From assembly GCA_032718475.1 (NCBI GenBank), contig JAUCBJ010009151.1, positions 64,001 to 123,159 of the forward strand: DNA of 59,159 bases. Reading direction: 5' to 3'. Within the stretch, counting starts at the first letter, position 1, and the number at the start of each line of letters is the position of its first letter. A program made the position numbers and the translations under genes. The stretch is from Nemertoderma westbladi (Eukaryota; Xenacoelomorpha; Nemertodermatida; Nemertodermatidae). Below are positions 10,552-21,377 of the stretch, piece by piece. The notes under the pieces are model-generated. The model saw nothing but the letters and a program-made list of their open reading frames with translations, ran no database searches and was not told the origin of the DNA.

Positions 10552-11444
10552 ATATATAAATATATATTGTTAGCTATTGTAAAAGTAGGAGATATTTAAA
10601 AATTTAAGGTTAGTAAAATTTAGTAATTTGTAGAACGTCCCCTGCTTCAGTAGCCTTTTAGGGTAGCTAGTACTTTTGTATTTAATATTTGACTAGCTAA
10701 TAGTTAGTTTGTAGCAATTTGTTTTACGCCGTGTGTGTGCGGTGTTACTTTTCGGTACTTGAAAAGGTACATAGGGTTTAAAGACCAAGTTGTATCGGTA
10801 CCTAGGAAGATTTTTCGTAGAGTAGAAGTAAAACTCTCACCTTCGACTTTTCAGGACTCAAGGACTCATTTCTGGACCGCTTCGAGGATTAGACCGCTTT
10901 TCGCAAAGTTTGGGAGACAAAAAATTCGTCCGCACCGCCGAAAACGGAACGACCCACGTCCGGTTTGTATTTGGGAATTTGTACGACTGGAAGATCAAAG
11001 GAACGTAAGTTTTACGACTCGTGTCGTTCAAACTTAAGAAAGCACAGTAGTACTCAAAATTTGTGGGTTTCACTGTCTATTAGTAGTGTTGTTGGTACTT
11101 ATTTTCCCGTTAGACATTGCTGTTTTGCCTATTATTTGTACTTGTTGATCTACATTTTGGTAACGTATACTGTTATCTCATTTATTCGTACAAATTTAGC
11201 CAGTAGGCTAGATTATTACTTATTTTATTATATACTTTGTTAATTTTATTTGTACCGGTTAGGGTATATATATCAAGGTAAGTTTGTCATTTGGACATTT
11301 CGACATTTCGACATTCTGACTTTGTTGATTTATTTGTACCGGTTAGGGTATATATATGCTATATATATACCGAGGTAAGTTTGACATTTCAACATTCAGA
11401 TATTTTGAAATTTTATTACCCGTACTTGATGTATATAATAAGAC
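10552..11444 (+). other. AT-rich leader of element B, no supported gene
   Basis: No convincing coding sequence; an open frame at 10735-11037 has no ATG start and no recognisable domain. TTATTTGTACCGGTTAGGG occurs twice, starting near 11247 and 11330. Each is followed by a strong splice-donor-like sequence, AAGGTAAGT near 11275 and GAGGTAAGT near 11372. The leader may therefore be spliced before gag, which is inference. Confidence 0.45.
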
Positions 11445-12055
11445 ATGAGTGACACACCCCATTCGACTCGATACCCCCCTACCGACTATGACTCGTGCGA
11501 CCCGGACAGATCGACAGTAGACGAACCGAGAAGGAGAACCCGAGATTCTACCGATGTCACACCGCGTGCGTCGCCGGTACCCCGAACGGAAATACCGGAA
11601 GCCGCAACGCGTGGCGACGGCAGAATCGAAGATTTCCTTACCGTCCCGCAGACCAGATCGCGGGAACCGGACATGGTAAGTTCGACTGGAAGCCAGGAGA
11701 ACGTTATTAGGAGTATAGGAGGACACATGGCCCAGATTACTCGGAACCTCGGAGAAGGTTTTCGCTTTTTACGCGAATTAACCACCCCGATGTCGAGATA
11801 CGAGTTCTACACCTTACAGGTAAGGATAGAAAGTAGGGTACATGCCTCCGTAGATAAACTTAAAGGTTTACACGAACTTGCAGAGTTGCGTGGCGACAAC
11901 TTTACTCAAAGATAATAGATAAGTTGGTAAGTGCGAGAGAAAGCCTTATCCAGTTTAAGTCAGTAATAAGATTGGCTCAACAGGAGCAGTTCGACCAACT
12001 GCTAGGTGAGTCAGTTTCGGACGCGTTGTTACAACCCGAAGAGGAAGAAGAGTTT
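11445..12055 (+). pseudogene. Element B gag N-terminal region
   Basis: An ATG-started ORF of 156 codons (11445-11915) with a Ser/Thr/Pro/Arg-rich, acidic and basic N-terminus followed by a predicted helical part. After its stop, another frame continues with coding-like helical sequence (DKLVSARESLIQFKSV) to an acidic EEEEEF stretch at about 12050, so a frameshift near 11900 is likely. The helical part resembles the first gag ORF of element C (47719-48654) in spacing of charged residues. The nested LINE separates this segment from the rest of gag at 16022. No catalytic function is expected. Confidence 0.55.
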
Positions 12056-12479
12056 AAGTTTTTTTTTAAGTTTATTGTTATTTATAGGAAAATGTTATAA
12101 TTAGAACCATCACCAAAGCACAGTTTAGTTGTAATGGAATAAAAAGAAAAAGAAAAAGAAAATGTGTATGCAGTGTGCGAGGCGGTGGGTTGGTAAGGGT
12201 TGCAGCAATAGCCAGGCTAGTCGTGGCTGCCAACCGACCAAGGGTAAATGTACTGTATATGTAACTAAGTATTATATATTTGAAAAAAGATAAAATAAGA
12301 ACTGTTATAAACCTTTAATAATTGTTGGTCAGGATCACAAGGAAATATAATAATTTAATTAACCATTTTACAATACACTGTAGTGAAGAAACAGTCCAGT
12401 CGCAGTGTATGTGAGAAGGAAATATAATAAGATAGAGCCAGACATATAGGGAGATATTGTGTAATGTATTATTATGACG

Positions 12480-12976
12480 TTACGTCATGTGTTCAAATAG
12501 GTATGTTTTAAATTGACGTTTAAATGAAAATTTAGATTTGCTAATAATTAGACTAGAGGGGAGACTGTTCCACAATACTGGCCCAGTGACTGATAATCCT
12601 TGGTGTGCTACATTGAGACGGGTTAACGGTACTACGAATTTGCCTAAAGTAGATGAACGTATATAAATCAATATCAGACAATTTAGTAAAAAAATTTGAA
12701 AGAGGGTGATTATTAGAAGATTTTGATATATCGAACATTAACTGGCCTAATTGTAATTCAAATATAGATTCGATTGGCAAAACATTTAGTGATTTGTAAA
12801 GTGGCACAGAGTGAGCCCGGTAGTCACTAAATGTTATGCAACGCAAGATTTTATTAACTTTAATTCTTAGTGGACGTGTTATTAATTTGCAGGCAGTACC
12901 CCAAGCAAGAATTCCAGAAGTGATGTAAGGATTAATTAAAGTATAATACGTAAAATTTGGCTTGGGAAAAAGTGTC
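12480..12976 (-). pseudogene. Nested LINE, C-terminal domain of ORF2
   Basis: Coding-like sequence downstream of the RT in two further frames: TYYTLINPYITSGILAWG and KVNKILRCITFSDYRAHS, then GPVLWNSLPSSL and a Phe/Lys-rich end with a stop at 12480. This is the usual CR1/jockey-like C-terminal region. The frame change near 12977 and another near 12600 mark it as broken. Confidence 0.75.
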
Positions 12977-14575
12977 TTAATTTATAAAAAAGTCCGGAGG
13001 ATCTAGATTAAGGATGTAATTTATATGCGTTTTCCAGCTCAAATTGTCATCGATAAAGATACCTAAGTACTTAGTGCTATTTACCTTAGTAATTTCATTG
13101 GCTTTAATTTTAACTTTCGGTAGTCCAAGGCAGTTTTTGTTACTAAAAATAGAGTATTCTGTTTTACTAAGATTAAGTGATAATGAGTTGTCTATAAGCC
13201 AGTCCGAAATTTTTTCCAGTTCAGTGTTTGTGTTGTTAATCAATAATTTTAAGTCTGAATTGAAGCACAGTAACGTCGTATCGTCGGCAAATAAAGTTGT
13301 CAAAAATTTGGATGCGTCCGGTAAGTCGTTCACATATAAAAGAAACAGCAATTGTGAAAGGACTGAACCCTGGGGCGTTCCGCAGGTTACCGGAAGAGTG
13401 GGTGAGATTATGCCATTTAAGGATACTGATTGTGTACGGTCTGTTAGAAAACTCCTAAGTAAAGTCTGGGGGGTGCCTCGAATTCCGTAAGATTCTAATT
13501 TTTTAAATAAGGGAGAGTGGTTCAGCGTATCAAACGCTTTTTTTAAATCTAGATAAATTACGCAGATAGATTCTTTTGAGTCAAGGTGAAATCAAATTTT
13601 TTCTGTAATTGTTAGAATAGCCGAAGCCGTAGAAATCCTCTTTCGAAAACCGAATTGTGATGCAGTCAAAATACAGAAACGATCTAAATAAGATTGGAGC
13701 TGTGAGTATATAACCTGTTCTAGAATTTTTGTAAAAACTGGCAATAATGATATTGGCCTATAGTTATTAGAATCTAGTGGATCACCCCCCTTAAAACATG
13801 GGATTATTTTAGATTGTTTAAGAGAAACTGGATAATGACCTGTTGTGATACATAGGTTAAATAAATATGCCAGATGAGGTGCAATGTGTTCAGCAGCAAT
13901 TTTTAATAATTTACTGGGAAAGTTGTCATTAGTAGCGCTGTTTTCATTTATTTGTAAAAGTAGGTAGTGAATTTCAGCTACAGAAGTTTCAATAAGAGTA
14001 AATGAATTCGAGTGTCGATGGTTAATGTGGCGGGTAGGGCATCGGTTAGATCGGGGTATTGTACTGGCAAGTTTTGGTCCAATAGTTGAAAAATGTTCGT
14101 TGAAAATAGATGCTATTTTATGGGGATCAGACGTTATTTTTGCCCCTACTTCTGTTCTGAAAGCAATTTTGGTAGGGCTTAGGGATTTCTTATTTTTGTG
14201 TAATACAGAGTTAATTACAGACCATGTCTTGCGCATATTTCCTTTGTTTTTTAAATATTCTTGATTATAGAATGATTTTTCAGCGGCTCTGATTACAGTC
14301 GTTAAATTATTACGATATGTTTTATAGGCTTTTTGGGTTTCAGAACACGGTGATTTAATATATTTTTCATATAATTTATTTTTTTTAGAAATTGATTTAA
14401 TTAGCAAAGGAGTTAGCCATGGTTTGCGTGCAATTTTTCTTTTTGTAATTATTTTTTTAGGTAAGTGTTTTTGGCATAATTGATCAAAAGAATTGTAAAA
14501 AATGTCGAATTTTTTATCTGTCGGTATATTATGTGATCGGTAAGCTGCGAGAGGTGGTAATGAAAGGTCGAGCAA
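12977..14575 (-). pseudogene. Nested LINE reverse transcriptase
   Basis: One frame with a single TGA near 13592. The 5' part (13592-14575) has NYRPISLLPVFTKILEQV and SQFGFRK. The 3' part has VIYLDLKKAFDTLNH (catalytic Asp), CGTPQGSVLSQLLFLLYVND, FADDTTLLCF (catalytic Asp pair) and KYLGIFIDDNLSWK. Together these give the standard fingers, palm and thumb order of an APE-type LINE. Without the internal stop the domain would be complete. The next upstream segment (endonuclease) is in a different frame, so at least one frameshift lies near 14500. Confidence 0.85.
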
Positions 14576-15750
14576 AAAACTAAGTTAAATTTGCTATAAT
14601 CATAGCACATTTTAGTATTGGGCTGTTTGAAAAAAGCAGAATAATTATGAAATAACGCAAATGTTCCAAGGTGGTCTGTTGTGCCAATTTCTGATAAAAA
14701 AACGCCGGCAGTAGTAAAATCATTCGTAATATTAGTAATAATATGGTCAAGCGTTGAATTAGCACCGTGTACAATTCGAGTGGGTTTTATTATTAATTGG
14801 GAAAATCCGTATGATGAAAGTATCTGTAAGTATCGTGCACTATATGATGTCATTTTGTTTAAGTTAACATTGAAGTCACCAGTGAGGACGATATCTATAT
14901 TTTTATCAGATACTTTCGCCAATGCGGGTTCTAGAATATTTATAAAATTATTGTAATTGACAGATGGGGGTCTGTATATTACACCTAACACTAAGGACTT
15001 CTTGTTGGATTTTTTAATTTGGATCCATTTATTATGAATTCCCGACACAGTCAAGTCGTCTCGTTCCGTAAAGGTTAGCGTATCCTTAATGTAAATTCCC
15101 ACACCCCAACCGGAGCCTGAGGAACGTCCCTCTGGTCTGTCTGATAGTAGCGGTCCTACATAGTTGTCAAGTTTTAATTTACAGTGATTGTCTTTAGCAC
15201 CTACTAATGTGTCAGTAAAAGTGATAACATCAAAATCTTCGTCTAATGTACTTAAAAATTCAGCAGTGTAAGAAAGATTATTGTTTAGACTTCTACAATT
15301 TAGGTGATATACAGAAAAAGAGTTATGATGAGAACCTATACGCTCGATTTCACTGTTAAATTTAGTATCATTATAGTATTCGCTATTTCGCGCTAAATTT
15401 TGAATGTTATTATCCGGATCAATAGTAGCAAAACTAGGATTATCAGCATTTTCGTTGAGCAAGTATAAATCGTCGGAAATTCCGAAAATATCATAGTCGT
15501 TAGACGGAATATCGCTAAAAGGAAAAATCCCATGTAAACAAAAAATGCAGTAGTGACTCGTAAAAAACTGAGACTGTTCAAGCTCTGCGGTTTCTCCATA
15601 TGTCAGGCAAGTTCCACACTGCTGGTGATAACTGTTTCTACACACCGCGCATAAAATGGTATTATCGTTATTTTTGAATCCTGAAAAACAGAGAGCACAT
15701 GAATTACTACAATTAGAGTTCGTATCAATCTTCCCACCTGCAATAATGCC
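14449..15750 (-). pseudogene. Nested LINE PHD finger plus APE endonuclease
   Basis: The frame is open from 15750 (in-frame TGA just upstream) to a stop at 14449. The first ATG is at 15645, but the zinc-finger half upstream of it is clearly part of the same protein. Cysteine pairs CALC, CAVC, YHQQC and CIFC give a PHD-like C4HC3 pattern. The APE domain follows: YHLNCRSLNN, GWGVGIYIKD, LVLGVIYRPP, LTGDFNVNLN, STLDHIITN, GTTDHLG. The usual catalytic Glu of the TETW motif is an Asp here (FTDTLV). The end of the ORF reads into unrelated frame, consistent with a frameshift. Confidence 0.8.
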
Positions 15751-15780
15751 TCAGCTGACAGCCTGCACACTGCATACTGT

Positions 15781-16021
15781 CGCTTAATACAATGTATATA
15801 TATTATACACTATGTTATAATATATAATATTAATAAATCAGTACATCCCGTTAAGCCCTGACCATATATGGGCCACTAGTGATATTGTAAGTCAGTTAAA
15901 TTAATTCTGTAAATTATTCCAAGAGTTAATAATAATTTGAATTGCCTTTCTGGATGACCAGATTAGGGGTTTCCTAGGATCCTATGCGTATTAATTTCCA
16001 TCACAGTCCAGAGAGTTATAA
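15781..16021. other. AT-rich spacer between nested LINE and gag
   Basis: About 240 bp of AT-rich sequence with no ORF or recognisable motif. It contains the unresolved 5' edge of the LINE. The gag frame opens immediately after a TAA at 16019-16021. Confidence 0.4.
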
Positions 16022-16212
16022 GGATTTAAAGAGGGAGTAATTGGCGAACTATTCTGGCGTTGTTGGAAGGTGGTAACGGCGTCGATTTCGTCGACAACAA
16101 TCTACTGCCTGGATGGGAGATTAGGGACGCTCACCAATTTTCTTCGTAGATGCGGCGTACCGATTGAAGAACCGGAAGTGGAACCGCGAGGGACGACGGA
16201 AGTTCTTACTAC

Positions 16213-16232
16213 GGAAGGCTCGCGAGCCTACC
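16213..16232 (+). repeat. Dispersed 20-bp palindrome, copy 1
   Basis: GGAAGGCTCGCGAGCCTACC. It is coding in gag, read as EGSRAYQ. The core is a perfect 14-bp palindrome. Confidence 0.9.
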
Positions 16233-17201
16233 AAAATCCACCAATGGATAGATCATTCGTTAGCATGCGGAGCGACATTGGCGACATTAGTAGAACAGCG
16301 TCTGTAATTACTCGACAACAACAGGAGGTTGCACGCCGACAACAAGTCGTCGAGGAAGAAGCGCAACAGTGGATGGCACAGATCGCCATCGAGGGAGAGA
16401 AACAACGTAGAGAAGATGAGACGAGAATTGCGCAACTCAAGGCGCAAGCCGAAGTCGAAGCATCGGAGATGAGAAGATTAGCACGACAGAAAGAGGCATC
16501 TGACGCACGTGCTCAGTTGGAGGCACGGCAAATAAAATCACGTTTAGCTATACAGGAAGCAGAGTTAGCGGCACAACAACAAGTAGCGGATCGACTCGAA
16601 AGGGAGATGCAACTACAGTTCGAACTAAATCGTAGATCGCGCGAGGCAGCGAACGCGCAAGCGTACCTTGAACTCGACGCGAGAGATAGATCTATAAGAT
16701 CGCGAGCTGGACACGACTTGTCTGCCCTGGATCGCATGGAAGCTCGATATCGCGGAATTCAGAAGCGAATCGAGGAAGGAAGTGTGGGAGCGATAGATCG
16801 AGGAGAGGAGTTCATCGAGGATTACTGTAAACGTTTTCCCCAAGTTATTCCTATGCTCAAACCCACGACTCCGATAAAACCAGTCTTTGTTACGAAACCT
16901 AAGGAAATAACACCTGTGCGCTCGACGCAAGGTAGCAGGTTTGTTGTGACGGAAATACCGCAACCTAGGGCGACTTCATCGCCAATTTTAGCAGGTAACG
17001 TAACTAGTCCACCTACAGTAAGTCGTAGTCTACTTGTAGGAAGAGAGGAACCTGCGTTTATGACAATTAAACAGGTAAGTAAGCCATTAGTAGTTAAACC
17101 TGTGACGTGCTGTGCGAACCCAGTTATTTATAGACCGACTACGAAACCCGACTACTTTACTCGACCTTTGACACAATGTTCGACACAACCTACGACTTCG
17201 T

Positions 17202-17221
17202 GGAAGGCTTGCGAGCCTGCC
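17202..17221 (+). repeat. Dispersed 20-bp palindrome, copy 2
   Basis: GGAAGGCTTGCGAGCCTGCC. It is coding in gag in a different frame, read as WKACEPA, inside the first 93-bp repeat. One stem pair is a T-G wobble. Confidence 0.9.
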
Positions 17222-17294
17222 GAACAACGGAGGAGAACGGATGTGGGTAGTACCCACGGGATCGAACAACGTTTAACGAGACCTACGACTTCGT

Positions 17295-17314
17295 GGAAGG
17301 CTTGTGAGCCTACC
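17295..17314 (+). repeat. Dispersed 20-bp palindrome, copy 3
   Basis: GGAAGGCTTGTGAGCCTACC. It is read as WKACEPT in the second 93-bp repeat, so copies 2 and 3 may share one origin. Confidence 0.9.
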
Positions 17315-19073
17315 GAACGACGGAGAACCGTAGATTCTGGACCCCAACGAGTGAGACAAAAGGTAATACGCCGGACGCGAACATGCCAGCCACCTTATCC
17401 GGACGACAGCGACTCATCCAGTGACTCGGAGTCGACGGAACGGGAAATATTCCGTACTGGAGCGGCAGCGACAGCGGATTACAAACGAGAGGAACGATCG
17501 ACGAACCCCTACATCGACAATCCTCCACGAGAAACACCCCAGCAGAAACCCACGTTGCAACCAGTGGAAACGATCAGCGCCAAACAGTTCGCCGAGATGA
17601 CGGACCGACTAGCTCAACTCGAAGAACGACTTGAAGCGCAACCGTCGGATCAATCACGAACCAGCGTGAAGTTAGAACAACCTAGACAACATCGACCACC
17701 AAGGCGAGAACAGGAGACTAGACAGACTCCGACACATCGAGAAGAAGATCCCGTTAATAATTCCTACCGACGAACAACACGCGGAAGGGAACGACTGGAC
17801 GACGCCACCGAACAGGGACGCGGACAGTTGGATTTGGTTAGTGAGATTGCGAAATTCGGGGCTAGACACGGATTACCGGCACAGCAACCGCCGAAGTTCT
17901 CTGGCAACGCGAAACACTGGCGCACACTGGTAGACTACATAGAGTCCCAGATCACTAAGTGTGCTTTCACCTCGACGGAGAAGTTTAATTACTTGCTCCT
18001 AGTCCAGTCTGGTGAGCCGAAAGGATTAGCGGAAACCTTTATTGGTGTTCCCGATGCCTTTGAGTTGGCGTACGACCGTTTGTATTCGATTTACGGCGGT
18101 AACGTCGCCATAGCTAAATCCATTATCGAAGACCTCTGTAGAGGAGGCAGCATTTCGAAACCGATCGATCTTCTACGACTCGCGGACGAAATAAAAAACG
18201 CTATAGGGACTTTACGGTCCATTGGACAACTCGAGTACGCTAACGCACCGACGGTTCTCATCAGGATAATCAGTCGACTTCATCATCGACTTCGACGAAA
18301 ATGGCGACGCATCGAGTACCAGCGTGAAGAGGCCGGCGGGCTATTAAAACTCACCGACGTCTATCAACTGATTTCGCGGGAGGCCGTTATCGAGACTCAA
18401 TCGAATTATACTGATCATCATATCGGGACAGAAGGGATAGCTATTTCTGCGCCGACTCGGACTAAACCGTTTCCGACGAACGCGAAAGCCGTTACCTACA
18501 ACACCCCTACTGAGACTTCTAAAGTACTGACGCCTATCGGCACCATGCAGCCACGACAACAGTTGCCGGCGGACTTTATGGGATGCTCATATTGCGAGCG
18601 GGACGGCAGAAACCATAGCGGACATAAACTTCGTGGATGTCGCGCTTTTAAAGAGTTAGGAATCGAGGAGAGGAGACTCCAAATCCAATCTTTAGATTCT
18701 TGCTGGAGATGTACCAAGCCAGGACACGTCCGGAAGGATTGCCCGAGCGACGATACATGTCCTCTGTATGGACGTAACCATGACACGTTACTTCACACTA
18801 CTAGTCATACTCCGACCAGACGCTTTCGACGAGAGCATCCAGATAAAGCGGCTAGATGCGACGCTCCTCACAGAACTAGAACTAGAACTAGAACGCTCCT
18901 CACACAGAACCAATTGAAAGGGTTTAGCGTGATTCCTATAAAGATTACTGGAACCCGAGGGAGCAAGCGTATATACGCTATCTTAGACTCTGCGTCATCA
19001 CACAGTTATGTCGACGAACAAGTAGCTGACGTGGTTACGGACATGAGTCACGGTAAGACTGCTCAGTATACTG

Positions 19074-20468
19074 TTGGACGGGCCGAATATGAACAATTAC
19101 CTCATGGGAGTCCTAATGAGTTTTAGACAACGCAAAGTGGCTTTCACCTGTGACGTAGAGGCCATGTTTCACCAGGTTAAGGCTTTGGAGCGGGACAGGG
19201 ACAGCTTGAGGTTTCTTTGGTATCCGGACGGAAATTTAGAACTTCCGCCAGAAACTTACCAAATGCAGGTAAGGGTCTTCGGAGCCAGGGACAGCCCCAA
19301 CTGCACCATGTACGCCTTAAAGCAGACCGCATTGGACAGACGAGACCAATTTGACCCAGAAGTAGTTCGGACAGTGGAACGAGATTTCTACGTGGATGAC
19401 GGCCTCAAAAGTTGTGACACTTTGGAGCCTGCTACAACCGTAGCACATCAACTCCAGGATTGTCTCGCTGAGGGCGGATTCCACCTGACGAAGTTCGCTT
19501 CCAACGAACCCGAACTGGTGAACTCATTTGACCCGACGGATCGTAGTGGAGGTGACTTAGACTTAGACCTAGAACCTCTGCCAACGACCAAAGTATTAGG
19601 ACTTAGTTGGGACCCTAACACCGACAATTTTAGGGTACGTGTAAGGTCCAACGACCAGACTAGACCTCTCACTAAGAGGACTTGCTTATCGACCATGAGT
19701 CGATTGTATGACCCATTGTGTTTCATTAGTCCAGTGATCCTACATGCTAGGATCATACTCCGCAGCATTTGGCAAGCCGGACTGGAATGGGACGATCCCA
19801 TCCCAGAAAAGTTAGCTGAGCAATGGAGGGACTGGGAAGCCCAACTGACGTTCCTACAAGACTATACCATACCAAGGGTATACTTTCCTTTGCAGACCAC
19901 CTTTCCTGCCGATTTAGAGCTTCACAGCTTTAGTGACGCTAGCAAGGATGGATTGGGGGTTACCTTATACCTTAGACGACAAGTGACATCGGACGGCTAC
20001 GATGTGTCTCTCGTTACTTCTAGGGCTAGAACAATGCCGTTGAAGTATATGACTGTACCTCGTGGAAAGCTGCAAGCCGGGACGATATCCACCGATATTG
20101 TCAGTCTAGTTCAACGCGAGCTGGAGGCTAACTTGAAGGTCACATATTGGACAGATGCGACGTTGGTACTTTGGTACATAAACAACAAAGCATTTGAGTT
20201 CAAGACTTTCGTAGCCAACAGACGGGCTGAAATATTAGACCGGTCGCTCAAACAAGATTGGCATCACTGTCCAGGGAAGCTGAACCCAGCTGACATCGCG
20301 TCGCGGGGGATGCAACCGCTTGACTTTTGTAAACCAGACAATAAATCCTTTTGGTTTAGAGGACCCGATTTCCTACAGCAACCATCAGACGAATGGCCAC
20401 CGTTATTCGACGCGACAACCAACACCATACCAGAGGGTGCCAAGATAAAAATCGACAAGGTTGTCTAA
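19074..20468 (+). CDS. Element B reverse transcriptase and RNase H (N-terminally deleted)
   Basis: A BEL/Pao reverse transcriptase that starts in the middle of the fingers: DGPNMNNYLMGVLMSFR, then CDVEAMFHQV (D27), FLWYPDG, FGARDSPNCTMYALK and FYVDDGLKS (YVDD at 106-109). The connection and RNase H follow: HSFSDAS (D288), WTDATLVLWYI (D361) and NPADIASRG (D407). In the usual ELQA motif the catalytic Glu is replaced by Lys (GKLQAG, K332). The protein ends FWFRGPDFL, the tether before integrase, then a TAA. About 1 kb of the protease C-terminus and RT N-terminus seems to be missing compared with normal BEL/Pao pol. The enzyme cannot be complete. Confidence 0.9.
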   Translation: MDGPNMNNYLMGVLMSFRQRKVAFTCDVEAMFHQVKALERDRDSLRFLWYPDGNLELPPETYQMQVRVFGARDSPNCTMYALKQTALDRRDQFDPEVVRTVERDFYVDDGLKSCDTLEPATTVAHQLQDCLAEGGFHLTKFASNEPELVNSFDPTDRSGGDLDLDLEPLPTTKVLGLSWDPNTDNFRVRVRSNDQTRPLTKRTCLSTMSRLYDPLCFISPVILHARIILRSIWQAGLEWDDPIPEKLAEQWRDWEAQLTFLQDYTIPRVYFPLQTTFPADLELHSFSDASKDGLGVTLYLRRQVTSDGYDVSLVTSRARTMPLKYMTVPRGKLQAGTISTDIVSLVQRELEANLKVTYWTDATLVLWYINNKAFEFKTFVANRRAEILDRSLKQDWHHCPGKLNPADIASRGMQPLDFCKPDNKSFWFRGPDFLQQPSDEWPPLFDATTNTIPEGAKIKIDKVV

Positions 20469-21377
20469 TCCAAAGCGAAAGCCAACGCCAAGGTCAAGAG
20501 GAAACAAGGACGGACGAAATCTGATGACCTGGATGCCAGACCTGACATTACACCAGACGTCTCACCAGAATCTCAACCAGACGCTCGCATGAATCTTTCG
20601 TCGGATGTTCCACGGGAGATTTCACCAGATGTTTCGCCGGATTGTTCACCAGATTACTAGCCAGATTATTCACCAGAAGCGACACCAGATTGTTCTCCGG
20701 ATTGCTCGCCAGATTGTTTTATGGAACTCTCGACAGAATGTTTACAGGACGTCTCACCAGACTTTCCACCAGACATCTCGACAGACTGTCCACCAGACTT
20801 TGGACCAGACTTTCTGACAGAAGTTAAGCCAGACTTTCTTTGGGACCGACGACAGGACATTTCGCCGGATGTTCCGCGCTATGTCTCACCAGACTGTTCA
20901 CCGGACGCTTCACCAGACTGTCTACTAGACACTCCAGTAGAAGACCCATTGGAGCGGACTATTAGAAACTTACCGAATTTGACTTCTTTCTCTTTGGACG
21001 ACAAAGGTGTGGCCACAGCGATCACACTCCGCTCAAAGAAGGTACTTGACTTACCACCTACAGGTAAACGTGTGACTAAGGTTAGGAAGCTTACAGGCTC
21101 ACAGGAACACACTGGCACTGTGGAGTTGAAACCGTTACTGTCAGTCGACTCACTAGAAGCGGACGGTAAAGGTAAGACCGTGGAGATTGACATACTTGGG
21201 GACTCAGACAAACCTATCGGAAGGCCCGTGGGCCTACCAAGTCCAGACAAGTATCCACACTATGACTATACCTTACCTGATGACGTCACCAACACTTACG
21301 TTGACAGGATAGTGAACCTAACTAGATCATGGACTGACGCGTGCCGCAAGTTAGCATGGCTCAAACGTTTGAGATAA
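20469..21377 (+). pseudogene. Element B linker between RNase H and integrase with SPDC-type repeats
   Basis: The frame of the RT continues after its TAA and contains one more stop (TAG near 20658). Then it is open to 21377. The first part is a degenerate four-residue repeat of the form SPDC/SPDV/PPDF (about 20530-20935), rich in Asp, Pro and Cys. The second part is ordinary-looking sequence ending WTDACRKLAWLKRL, which resembles the start of a BEL/Pao integrase region. A frameshift at 21341-21377 moves the reading into the integrase frame. Confidence 0.65.

Larger units (their letters stand above)
12060..15780 (-). mobile_element. Nested CR1-like LINE (PHD-APE-RT), decayed
   Basis: A minus-strand LINE inserted into element B. 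It reads PHD-like finger, APE endonuclease, reverse transcriptase and C-terminal domain from about 15750 down to 12480. A further 400 bp of 3' region ends in an A-rich tail (T-rich on the plus strand at about 12056-12070). Several frameshifts and a stop show it is dead. Its target duplication could not be resolved, so both ends are approximate. The domain order and RT sequence suggest the CR1/L2/jockey part of the LINE tree. Confidence 0.85.
16022..19126 (+). pseudogene. Element B gag (coiled coil, capsid-like, zinc knuckles) and start of protease
   Basis: The frame is open from 16022 and has no natural ATG at its beginning; it probably continues the gag begun at 11445. A long Glu/Gln/Arg/Ala coiled coil spans about 16310-16720. 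Two 93-bp direct repeats (17189, 17282) carry TTSWKACEP. A Gln/Pro/Arg-rich section leads to a BEL/Pao gag core of DUF1759 type (about 17830-18400). Then come CSYC with a downstream HKLRGC and a CCHC knuckle CWRCTKPGHVRKDC at 18701-18742. The aspartic protease follows (AILDSASSHSYVDEQ, DSA instead of DSG). The reading ends out of frame because the rest of the protease and the N-terminal RT are deleted near 19060. Confidence 0.85.

Noticed and set aside
10735-11037. 100-codon ORF in the leader of element B
   Set aside because: It lacks an ATG start, domain or repeat support and overlaps splice-like leader sequence.
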